From JBBRCX01 sp038204465 (lineage in GTDB: Bacteria; Planctomycetota; Phycisphaerae; Tepidisphaerales; Tepidisphaeraceae): a stretch of DNA of 19,651 bases. Shown here in pieces: positions 6,484 through 12,857 of the stretch. The position numbers were made by a program, and so were the translations under genes. The notes under the pieces were generated by a model. It searched no databases. It was not told the DNA's origin and was given only the letters and a program-made list of their open reading frames with translations. Location of the stretch: contig JBBRCX010000088.1 of NCBI GenBank assembly GCA_038204465.1, positions 1-19,651 on the forward strand, read 5' to 3'. Each line of letters opens with the position of its first letter. Position 1 is the first letter of the stretch.

Positions 6484-7650
6484 GTGGCCCGATCTTTTCC
6501 CAACCCGTTGCGTGAGTTGCATGAACACCCGGAGGCCGAATTCCAGCCGTATGCCGAACTCGAGATCGTGAGCACCTTCGGCGAGCCGGAGGCGGAGTAC
6601 GCGGCAATCCGCAAAGGATGTGCGCTGGTGGATCTGCCGCAGCGGGGCATCCTGCAGCTCACCGGGAAAGACCGGCTGCCGTTTCTGAACAATGTGCTGA
6701 CAAATCAGACATGGGACAAAAACACCAAGTCAGGAATGCCGGCCGGGAAGGGAGTCTACGCGTACTTCCTGAACACCAAAGGCCGGATCGTCGCCGACAT
6801 GAACGTGCTCGAGCGGGGGGATCACACCCTGATCGAGACGGACGTGCGCATGGTGGAGTCCCTGCGGACCGCGTGGGAGAAGTTTCTGTTTACCGAGCAA
6901 GTGAAAATGTCGCCGCGCGTGGGCGAGTTGCATCAGATCGCGTTACACGGGCCCGGAGCACTCACGGTCCTTCGTGAGGCGAGCGGCGAGTCGATCGCAG
7001 AACTTGGGCCGCTCGAATCAACGCAGGTGCGGCTCCTCGGAGGTGATGCGGTGGTCTGGCGTGACGATCCGACGGGCGCGCCGGGGTATCACCTTTTGAT
7101 CGACGCCTCGGCCGCGCCTGCCGCGTGGGGCCAGCTTTTGCGGCAGTTTGAAGGCGTTCCCGGGCGGCGACCGCTGCGGCCGGCGGGATGGGCGGCGTTC
7201 AACGCCACGCGGATTGAGGCGGGCCGGCCGCTGTTTGACATCGATTTTGGAAACTCCGCCAATCCCGATCTCTCGGTCCTGCCGGCCGAGGCAGGCGACA
7301 TGAATCGAGCCGTGAGCTTCACCAAAGGATGCTACCTCGGGCAGGAAATCGTCGCGCGCATGCACGCCCGCGGGCAGGTCGCACGGCAGTTGTCGGGGAT
7401 CCGATTCCCCGATGACACGCTTCCGGTCGCCGGGGCGCCGATCTTCGAGTCGGGCGACTCGGCGACCGGAATCGGCATGGTCACGAGCAGCACGGTTTCG
7501 CCCCTGCTCTCCGGCGCGGCGATCTGTCTGGGCTATCTGAAGAAGCCGTTCTTCACGATCGGAACCACGGTGGGCATCCCGGCTGAAGGCAGCATCCGAA
7601 GCGGCACGGTCACCAGGCTGCCGTTTGTCGAGCTTCCCACCGCGTTGTAG
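6484..7650 (+). CDS. ygfZ: YgfZ/GcvT-family folate-binding protein
   Basis: The 388-residue protein has the GcvT-like fold of tetrahydrofolate-binding YgfZ/IBA57 proteins, which assist assembly or repair of iron-sulfur enzymes. Decisive is K-G-C-Y-L-G-Q-E (residues 281-288), the YgfZ signature with its conserved Cys283. It is followed by IVARMHARGQVARQLSGIRF. The N-terminal half keeps the family order (ALVDLPQRGILQLTGKDRLPFLNN, then TKGRIVADMNVL). The length is a little above E. coli YgfZ (326). The start is a GTG with no ribosome-binding site, placed about 8 nt after a TATTAT hexamer, so the message could be leaderless; a nearby in-frame TTG (position 9) is the alternative. PPK2 follows 57 bp later on the same strand. 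Confidence 0.9.
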   Translation: MARSFPNPLRELHEHPEAEFQPYAELEIVSTFGEPEAEYAAIRKGCALVDLPQRGILQLTGKDRLPFLNNVLTNQTWDKNTKSGMPAGKGVYAYFLNTKGRIVADMNVLERGDHTLIETDVRMVESLRTAWEKFLFTEQVKMSPRVGELHQIALHGPGALTVLREASGESIAELGPLESTQVRLLGGDAVVWRDDPTGAPGYHLLIDASAAPAAWGQLLRQFEGVPGRRPLRPAGWAAFNATRIEAGRPLFDIDFGNSANPDLSVLPAEAGDMNRAVSFTKGCYLGQEIVARMHARGQVARQLSGIRFPDDTLPVAGAPIFESGDSATGIGMVTSSTVSPLLSGAAICLGYLKKPFFTIGTTVGIPAEGSIRSGTVTRLPFVELPTAL

Positions 7651-7707
7651 CGGGTTGCGCGAATTCCGCGGTTGCGTTCGGATCGTGCTGCACTAAAGAT
7701 CCGACTC

Positions 7708-8514
7708 ATGATCGACTCCCCATACCTCGTCCGGCCCGGAACGAACCTCAAGCTTTCGGACTGGGAGAGCGACGACACCAGTGATTTCAAGAGCAAGTCT
7801 GACGCGCTCCCTGTGGTGCGCAAGAACCTGGAGAAGCTCGGTGAACTGCAGCAGGTGCTGTACGCGGGGGCGGCGCGCGCGATCCTGGTCGTCTTCCAGG
7901 CGATGGACACTGGGGGGAAGGACGGCGCGATCGAGCACGTTTTCAGCGGCATCAATCCGCAGGGCTGCTCGGTGACGGCGTTTAAGGCGCCCACGCCGGA
8001 GGAGTTGGCGCACGATTTCCTGTGGCGCATCCACGCCGCGGTCCCGCCCCGCGGGATGATCGGGATTTTCAATCGCTCGCACTATGAAAGCGTGCTGGTG
8101 GAGCGGGTGAAGAAACTGGTGCCGGAAAAGGTGTGGTCACGCCGCTATGAGCAAATCAACTCGTTCGAGAAGCTGCTGGCGCATGAGAGCGTGACGATCA
8201 TGAAGTTCTACCTTCACATTTCAAAAAAGGAGCAGAAGAAGCGGCTGGAGGCGCGGCTGAAGAACCCGGAGAAGGTATGGAAGTTCAACCCCGACGACCT
8301 GAAGGGGCGGGCCCTTTGGGATGACTACATGGATGCGTATCAGGACGCGATCCGGAAGTGCTCGACCGCGGACGCGCCGTGGTACGTGGTGCCGGCTGAT
8401 CACAAGTGGTTCCGGAACTGGGTGGTCTCCGACACGATTGTGCGGACGCTCGAGAAACTGCACCTCGAGCTCCCACCCCCGCCGCCGGGTATTGAGAAGA
8501 TCCAGATTGAATAG
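7708..8514 (+). CDS. Polyphosphate kinase 2 family protein (polyphosphate:nucleotide phosphotransferase)
   Basis: PPK2 enzymes transfer phosphate from polyphosphate to nucleoside mono- or diphosphates, or the reverse. The 268-residue protein carries all the motifs: Walker A AMDTGGKDG (65-73), Walker B IGIFNRSHYESVLVERV (118-134), and the lid RLKNPEKVWKFNPDDLKGR (183-201). DAPWYVVPADHKWFRNW (222-238) is also typical. The length and the single domain fit the one-domain class I or III enzymes; which nucleotide is used cannot be decided here. The ATG at 7708 is chosen because MIDSPYLVRPG aligns with the usual start of the family; an upstream in-frame TTG would add 12 residues unlike it. Stop is 18 bp from the stop of the convergent HTH gene, with no hairpin between them. 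Confidence 0.93.
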   Translation: MIDSPYLVRPGTNLKLSDWESDDTSDFKSKSDALPVVRKNLEKLGELQQVLYAGAARAILVVFQAMDTGGKDGAIEHVFSGINPQGCSVTAFKAPTPEELAHDFLWRIHAAVPPRGMIGIFNRSHYESVLVERVKKLVPEKVWSRRYEQINSFEKLLAHESVTIMKFYLHISKKEQKKRLEARLKNPEKVWKFNPDDLKGRALWDDYMDAYQDAIRKCSTADAPWYVVPADHKWFRNWVVSDTIVRTLEKLHLELPPPPPGIEKIQIE

Positions 8515-8532
8515 AAGCGGTGGGGCAGGACT

Positions 8533-8889
8533 TCAGGCGGCGCGCGGAGCACGCCGCTGCAGGCCCACTTTTCCGCGAACCTCGCGCCAGTGGGGCAAAG
8601 TTCCCTGCTCCGATTCGGGCCCGTCGTCGAAGGCAGCGCTCTGCAGCTCATCGGTCTCGGCGAGTTCCTGATCGAAGTTGTCCGTCAGCGCCTGCTGCTC
8701 GCTGCGGGTGACCAGCGTGTACGTGAGAGGTCGCGTCGCGGCATCTTCGGTTTGCGGCGCGACGTCAACGAAAACGAATCCCTGCTCGGTCTTAAATGGA
8801 AGGCTGCCGTCGCTGACGCGGGCGTGGATGTGATCGATCGAAACGCCCCATAACTCGGCCGCGATGAGGGGAACTACCCAACATGACAT
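8533..8889 (-). CDS. Small protein with N-terminal excisionase/MerR-like helix-turn-helix
   Basis: From an ATG at 8889 the protein is 118 residues long. This start is favoured over an in-frame one 34 codons upstream because GAGGTGG stands 5 nt before it. Residues 3-45 (VVPLIAAELWGVSIDHIHARVSDGSLP, then QGFVFVDV) match the HTH_17/excisionase pattern: helix, AAELWGVS turn, recognition helix, DGSLP wing. The rest is acidic and Gln-rich (TDNFDQELAETDELQSAAFDD) with a basic tail (RGKVGLQRRAPRAA). It is the last gene of the yajQ group, 92 bp after the acidic protein. No integrase or phage gene is near, so a small transcriptional or nucleoid factor is likelier than a phage excisionase. Function uncertain. 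Confidence 0.7.
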   Translation of the reverse strand: MSCWVVPLIAAELWGVSIDHIHARVSDGSLPFKTEQGFVFVDVAPQTEDAATRPLTYTLVTRSEQQALTDNFDQELAETDELQSAAFDDGPESEQGTLPHWREVRGKVGLQRRAPRAA

Positions 8890-8981
8890 ATGAACCACCT
8901 CAGATCGGCTAATCTGAGATCGGAATCGTCGCTGCGTCGGCTTGAAACAATGGGTTGTGGCGGCTGATAACTCCGATCGAG

Positions 8982-9683
8982 TTACCACCACACTCGGCCG
9001 CGCAGCTCTGCGATGCGATGTTCGAGGGCATCAACGGCGGTGTCGATGTCCGGCAGGAGCGCGTTCACGACCGCGTCGGGCAGGACTTTCTCATCGCGAA
9101 GATCGATGAGGGAGCGACGGCATTTCTTCGCGGCGTCGCAGCCGGTCCTGCACTTGACGATGTTGCCGCAGAGCACGTCATCGTCATACCCCATGCCGTG
9201 GCCCCCGGCCACCTTTGCGCTGGCGATGTGACAGGCGATGTACGCTTCGGCGAGCCTGCCGTCGGTGTCGTCGGCCTCCGACTCGCCCTGCATGTATGGC
9301 CGCAGCGCCTCGTGGATTTTCCGGGCCGCGGCCATCGCGAGTGTGTACGCCGGAATAGATTGCAGGGCCTGCTTCCTGGCGCGCTGCTCGGCGGCCGCAG
9401 CCTCCAGATCTTCCGGCGTTGGGTCCGCGATAAGGAACCCGTCGTCCTCGCCGCCTTCGTCCTCCTCTGCCGTCTCGTCGCCGGCTTCAACTTCGGCCTG
9501 CTGGTCATCATCGTCGCCGTCATCGCCTGCCAGGTCCCACCCCATCTCTCGAGCGAGCACCGCGTCGCGATCGGGCGCATCGCCGATGGTCTCGAGCAGC
9601 TCGCCGAACCGCGCCGCGCGCAGGTCGCCTTGCTTGATGAATGCCTCCCACTGCTCTTCGTTCCAGGGCATCTCAGGTTCCAT
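8982..9683 (-). CDS. Acidic protein of unknown function
   Basis: I do not recognise a family. The 233-residue protein starts with a helical segment (EEQWEAFIKQGDLRAARFGELLETIG). A highly acidic disordered stretch (about residues 53-82) is almost all Asp, Glu, Gly and Ala. Then follows a helical domain (about 89-230) with a Cys-rich loop (Cys172, Cys178, Cys182, Cys188) that could bind a metal. HIASAKVAGGHGMGYDDDVLCGN looks like a conserved core. There is no signal peptide or membrane segment. It starts 24 bp after the yajQ stop and has GGAG upstream, so it should be translated from the yajQ transcript. Coding is supported by consistent codon use and operon spacing. Confidence 0.75.
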   Translation of the reverse strand: MEPEMPWNEEQWEAFIKQGDLRAARFGELLETIGDAPDRDAVLAREMGWDLAGDDGDDDDQQAEVEAGDETAEEDEGGEDDGFLIADPTPEDLEAAAAEQRARKQALQSIPAYTLAMAAARKIHEALRPYMQGESEADDTDGRLAEAYIACHIASAKVAGGHGMGYDDDVLCGNIVKCRTGCDAAKKCRRSLIDLRDEKVLPDAVVNALLPDIDTAVDALEHRIAELRGRVWW

Positions 9684-9707
9684 CGCTCGCTCCGCCGGCG
9701 GCCGAGA

Positions 9708-10205
9708 TCAGCGAAAGTTGTTGAACTGCAGCGGGATTGCCGGCGGATTGGCGCGAAGATGCGCCATGACCGCCTGCAGGTCGTCTTTCTTCGACCCGCT
9801 GACGCGCAGCGCCTCCCCCTGGATTGACGCGTTCACCTTCAGCTTCAGGTCCTTGATGCCTTTCTGGATCGTCTTCGCGGTGTCCTTGTCGATGCCGCTC
9901 TTGAGCTTCACTTTTTGGCGCACCGTGTTATGGGTGGCCTGCTCGATTTTCTGCGGGTCCATCGCCTTGGGGTCCACGCCGCGCTTGATCATCTTCTCGA
10001 CGAGGACCTTCCGCACCGCTTCGAGCTGCGGCTCGCCGTCGGCGGTGAGCGTGAGCTCCTTCAGCTTTCGATCGAAGGCCACCGAGGCGGCCGTTCCTTT
10101 GAAATCGTAGCGGGTGGTGATCTCCTTGATCGCCTGATTCGAAGCGTTGTCCATCTCCTGGAGGTTGATTTCGGAAACGATGTCGAATGAGGAATCGGAA
10201 GGCAT
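9708..10205 (-). CDS. yajQ: YajQ family nucleotide-binding protein (DUF520)
   Basis: The 165-residue length is right for the family and the sequence is textbook: MPSDSSFDIVSEINLQEMDNA, then EITTRYDFKGT. It continues with GVDPKAMDPQKIEQATHNTVRQ and ends in VSGSKKDDLQAVMAHLRAN...PLQFNNFR. YajQ proteins are cytoplasmic; some bind cyclic-di-GMP and act as transcriptional co-regulators (Xanthomonas XC_3703), others bind nucleotides or tRNA-like RNA. The exact role here is unknown. The ribosome-binding site is weak. The nearest strong promoter (10587-10614) would give an unusually long leader of about 375 nt. Confidence 0.96.
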   Translation of the reverse strand: MPSDSSFDIVSEINLQEMDNASNQAIKEITTRYDFKGTAASVAFDRKLKELTLTADGEPQLEAVRKVLVEKMIKRGVDPKAMDPQKIEQATHNTVRQKVKLKSGIDKDTAKTIQKGIKDLKLKVNASIQGEALRVSGSKKDDLQAVMAHLRANPPAIPLQFNNFR

Positions 10206-10447
10206 CGCATGACGTTTTCAGCCCGTCTCCTGAGCTTGTCAAGCGGCCGGGGCTTGGCGGGGCTTCTGATTCATCCCCAGTCCCTGAAACCTGAAAACAG
10301 CCCGAGTCGACCGCGACCGCGCAGCCCGTGTTCGCCCGGCCACCCGGCATGACGGCTCCGCTCTCCAAGAGCACCCGTCCCAGCGGACTTTGTCAGGCTT
10401 TGGAGGGCTTTGGTGCGGCCCCATGCAGGGCTTTGGTGGGCTTATGT

Positions 10448-10580
10448 GGGGCTGTCGTGGACCACACTAATCCTTACGACCTGCGGGCGCCATCCCTCAG
10501 ACCCGACCCCGGGCGCCCGCGGCATCTATCCACTTGTCAAAGAGCCTATCACGACAGCCCCCAGCACCACGCCGGGGATA
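10448..10580 (-). ncRNA. Candidate structured RNA or long leader between yajQ and rhamnose isomerase
   Basis: Downstream of the strong minus-strand promoter two nested stems can form. The outer arms are GGGGCTGTCGTG (10448-10459) and CACGACAGCCCC (10550-10561), 12 perfect pairs. The inner arms are at 10481-10491 and 10512-10522, 11 pairs with one G-U. They are separated by an internal loop of 27 and 21 nt, the general layout of a closing stem, bubble and apical stem, as in 6S-like RNAs. I see no 6S, RNase P, tmRNA, SRP or known riboswitch signature. No U-rich terminator is evident, so the 3' end is unknown; the element could instead be the 5' leader of yajQ. Confidence 0.45.
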
Positions 10581-10586
10581 TGATTC

Positions 10587-10614
10587 ATTATACATTCTTT
10601 TTTGACCGAGTCAA
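10587..10614 (-). promoter_or_regulatory. Strong sigma70-type promoter reading toward yajQ
   Basis: Minus-strand TTGACT (10609-10614) and a perfect TATAAT (10587-10592) are 16 bp apart, in a locally AT-rich patch. The start should be near 10580, upstream of the nested hairpins and 375 nt from the yajQ ATG. This is the best promoter match in the window. Confidence 0.65.
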
Positions 10615-10873
10615 CCCCGGCTTCCAAGCCGCCCATGGCAGGGCTTTTGTGGGTCTGGCGGGGCGTTGCCAAATCCTGCGCGGGCTGTTTGTCCGACGGA
10701 TCGCGAGATTGATAAAAAAGTGAGTCCCGGATTCCGCTCCATCAACACCTCCACGCTGAGCGCGAGCGCGGCGCGGCCCACTACCGAAAGGGGCCGCCGC
10801 GGTTTATGCTGTGCGCCTTCGTAACGAGGCGACCGGAACCCATTTGTTCTTCACGCTTTCGAAGAGGCCACCC

Positions 10874-12073
10874 ATGGCGGACCGCGAAAAACTGTTCAAG
10901 CTGCTCGACGAGTTCAAGATCGAAACGCCCTCGTGGGGCTACGCCGATACCGGCACTCGTTTCGGCAAGTTCTTCCAGCCGGCGGCTGCCAGTACGGTGG
11001 AAGAGAAACTCGCCGACGCGGGCACGGTCCACAAGTACACGGCGTGTTGTCCGACGGTGGCGGTGCACGTGCTGTGGGACTTCAGCATGGGGGTGGATGC
11101 GACCGCGACGGCGAAGGTCGCGGAGAAGAATGGCGTGAAGATCGGGGCGGTTAACCCGAACCTGTTCCAGGACCAGATCTACAAGTTTGGCTCGGTGTGT
11201 AGCGCGGATGAGAACGCCCAGGCGCACGCCCACCGGCACGTGACCGACAGCATCAGCCTGGCGAAGGCGGTGAAGTCCAACATGCTGAGCATGTGGTTCG
11301 CCGACGGCACCAATTACCCGGGGCAGGACGACATTACGACGCGCAAGCACCGCATGCACGGCGCGCTGCGGCAGTGGCATGACGCGATGCCCAAGGGCAT
11401 GACCATGCTGGTGGAATACAAGCCTTTCGAGCCGGCGTTTTACCATACCGATATCGCCGACTGGGGCATGAGCTACGTCTTCGCGAAGGACGCGGGGCCC
11501 AACGCCAGGGTGCTGGTCGACACCGGTCACCACCTGCAGGGGCAGAACATCGAGCACATCGTTGCGTTCCTGCTGGACGAGGACATGCTGGGCGGTTTTC
11601 ACTTCAATGACCGGAAATACGCCGACGATGACCTGACGCTGGGAAGCATCGATCCCTACGCGGTGTTCCGCATCTTCCACGAGATTCGCAACGCCGCGGA
11701 GTTGCATAAGCGCGACGTGTCGAAGATCGCCTACATGGTCGACCAATGTCACAACCTCAAGCCCAAGATCGAGGCGATGATCCAGACGGCGATGACGGCG
11801 CAGGAACTTTTTGCCAAGGCGTGCCTGGTGGATCGTCAGAAGCTGCGCGACGCGCAGACGCGGATGAACATCGTCGACGCGGAGGAGTGCCTGAAGACGG
11901 CGTTCTTCACCGACGTGAAGCCGATGCTGGCCGATTGGCGCAAGAAGCACAACATCGAGCCGGACCCGATGCAGGCGTACCGCGCCAGCGGCTATGAAGC
12001 CCGGGTCGCGAAGGAGCGCGACGCGTCGCGCGCCGCGCGGGGCGTGAAGACCGCTACGGCGTCCTTCGCTTGA
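10874..12073 (+). CDS. rhaI: L-rhamnose isomerase (Pseudomonas stutzeri-type TIM barrel)
   Basis: The enzyme interconverts L-rhamnose and L-rhamnulose, the first step of rhamnose catabolism, in the cytosol. The 399-residue protein follows the RhaI-type isomerases, not the E. coli RhaA layout. Likely metal ligands, by position in the barrel, are Glu181 (MLVEYKPFEPAFYHTD), Asp216 (VLVDTGHHLQG), His243 (GGFHFNDRKYADDD) and Asp290 (AYMVDQCHNLKPKIE). The FHFNDRKYADDDLTLGSIDP stretch is highly characteristic. The ATG is preceded by GAGG at 8 nt. The zinc-ribbon membrane protein gene starts 13 bp after the stop. No rhamnulokinase or aldolase is in the window, but the microcompartment genes at the left edge may serve the same pathway; that link is inferred. 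Confidence 0.92.
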   Translation: MADREKLFKLLDEFKIETPSWGYADTGTRFGKFFQPAAASTVEEKLADAGTVHKYTACCPTVAVHVLWDFSMGVDATATAKVAEKNGVKIGAVNPNLFQDQIYKFGSVCSADENAQAHAHRHVTDSISLAKAVKSNMLSMWFADGTNYPGQDDITTRKHRMHGALRQWHDAMPKGMTMLVEYKPFEPAFYHTDIADWGMSYVFAKDAGPNARVLVDTGHHLQGQNIEHIVAFLLDEDMLGGFHFNDRKYADDDLTLGSIDPYAVFRIFHEIRNAAELHKRDVSKIAYMVDQCHNLKPKIEAMIQTAMTAQELFAKACLVDRQKLRDAQTRMNIVDAEECLKTAFFTDVKPMLADWRKKHNIEPDPMQAYRASGYEARVAKERDASRAARGVKTATASFA

Positions 12074-12086
12074 GGGGACGGGAGCC

Positions 12087-12833
12087 ATGTCGCGCGCCGA
12101 GAACGTGACGCAACTCGCCGGGGTCAACGGAGATTCGCTGCAATCACACGCGCCGGCGGGACAGCCCGCGCCGCGAAATGAAGTCCGGCTTGGGGAAGAG
12201 CTGCCGGTCTTCTGCGAGCGCTGCGGCTATTCGCTTCACGGGCTGGCGCAGGTGCGTTGCGGGCAGTGCTCGGTCTTGTACTTCTCATGCCCGGAGTGCA
12301 ACCATCACCAGCCGATCAATACCTGGCGGCCGGCGGCGCAGCGCGTGCTGGGGCGGCTGCGCGCTGCCTGGCTCGCGTGGTCGATCTTCTTCCGCTTGAA
12401 CTTCTTCGGGTGGCTGCTGTTCGCCTGGTTCAGCATGGGCGCGGTTCCGGCGGAATTAACGCCAGAATTGATCTTGGCCTTTGCGCTTTTCGGGCTGCCG
12501 TTTGGGATGGTGTCGCGGATGTTCCTGTTGCGTTGGAAGCGCGGCTGGCTGGTCGGCGGAGTGCTGGCTCTGCTCGTGTTCGCGGCGGTGGTGCTGGGCG
12601 CTGAGTTCCAGCGAAGCGAGCTGTCGAGGCGCGGCGCCGTCGCGCAGCCGGTAGCGACTGACCTATATCTTGTCGCGTTGATCGGGTGCCTCTGCGTCAC
12701 GCTCGGCGCAGCGGTCGTGTGGCCGATCTGGATGTCGCTGGCACATCTGTTCCTTCCCAGGCGGACCGCCGCCGCGTTGCTCGACTGGCAGCGCTCCTTT
12801 TCGGGAAAGGAAATCCAGCTCGGTCAGCAATGA
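12087..12833 (+). CDS. Zinc-ribbon membrane protein of unknown function
   Basis: The 248-residue protein has a disordered N-terminus and then six Cys in three C-x2-C pairs (Cys43/46, 58/61, 68/71), consistent with zinc ribbons facing the cytosol. Four hydrophobic segments follow: about 97-117, 127-147 (LILAFALFGLPFGMV), 153-172 and 193-215. The ATG has GGGAG about 4 nt upstream and lies 13 bp behind the rhamnose isomerase stop; the GT41 gene starts 24 bp after its end. This spacing suggests an operon, though a functional link to either neighbour is not obvious. I know no named family for it; similar zinc-ribbon/membrane proteins are frequent in planctomycete genomes. Confidence 0.8.
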   Translation: MSRAENVTQLAGVNGDSLQSHAPAGQPAPRNEVRLGEELPVFCERCGYSLHGLAQVRCGQCSVLYFSCPECNHHQPINTWRPAAQRVLGRLRAAWLAWSIFFRLNFFGWLLFAWFSMGAVPAELTPELILAFALFGLPFGMVSRMFLLRWKRGWLVGGVLALLVFAAVVLGAEFQRSELSRRGAVAQPVATDLYLVALIGCLCVTLGAAVVWPIWMSLAHLFLPRRTAAALLDWQRSFSGKEIQLGQQ

Positions 12834-12857
12834 TCCAAACTGCATCCGACTGCACTC

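Larger units (their letters stand above)
10385..10664. repeat. G-rich imperfect repeats with GGCTTTGG core
   Basis: GGCTTTGG occurs at 10396, 10406 and 10429, with a related GGACTTTG at 10385. A larger unit, CATGCAGGGCTTTGGTGGG (from 10422), recurs imperfectly as CATGGCAGGGCTTTTGTGGG (from 10634). The two large copies flank the hairpin region and the minus-strand promoter. No coding frame explains them. Confidence 0.6.

Noticed and set aside
6249..6515. 88-codon plus-strand frame before the ygfZ-like gene
   Set aside because: TTG start without ribosome-binding site, overlaps the next gene by 32 bp, no family resemblance.
8890..8991. 34-codon upstream extension of the small HTH protein
   Set aside because: The internal ATG at 8889 has a near-ideal GAGGTGG 5 nt upstream, and the longer form would overlap the 3' end of the preceding gene.
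10385..10664. CRISPR-like array
   Set aside because: Repeat units are short, imperfect and unevenly spaced, there are no unique spacers of constant length, and no cas genes are in the window.
10328..10723. 131-codon plus-strand frame across the promoter and hairpins near 10.5 kb
   Set aside because: It runs through repeats and a minus-strand promoter, has no start signal and low-complexity composition; more likely non-coding.
10781..12127. 448-codon minus-strand open frame opposite rhamnose isomerase
   Set aside because: It is the antisense of a firmly identified gene; the His/Arg/Val-rich translation is what high-GC codon bias produces and matches no family.
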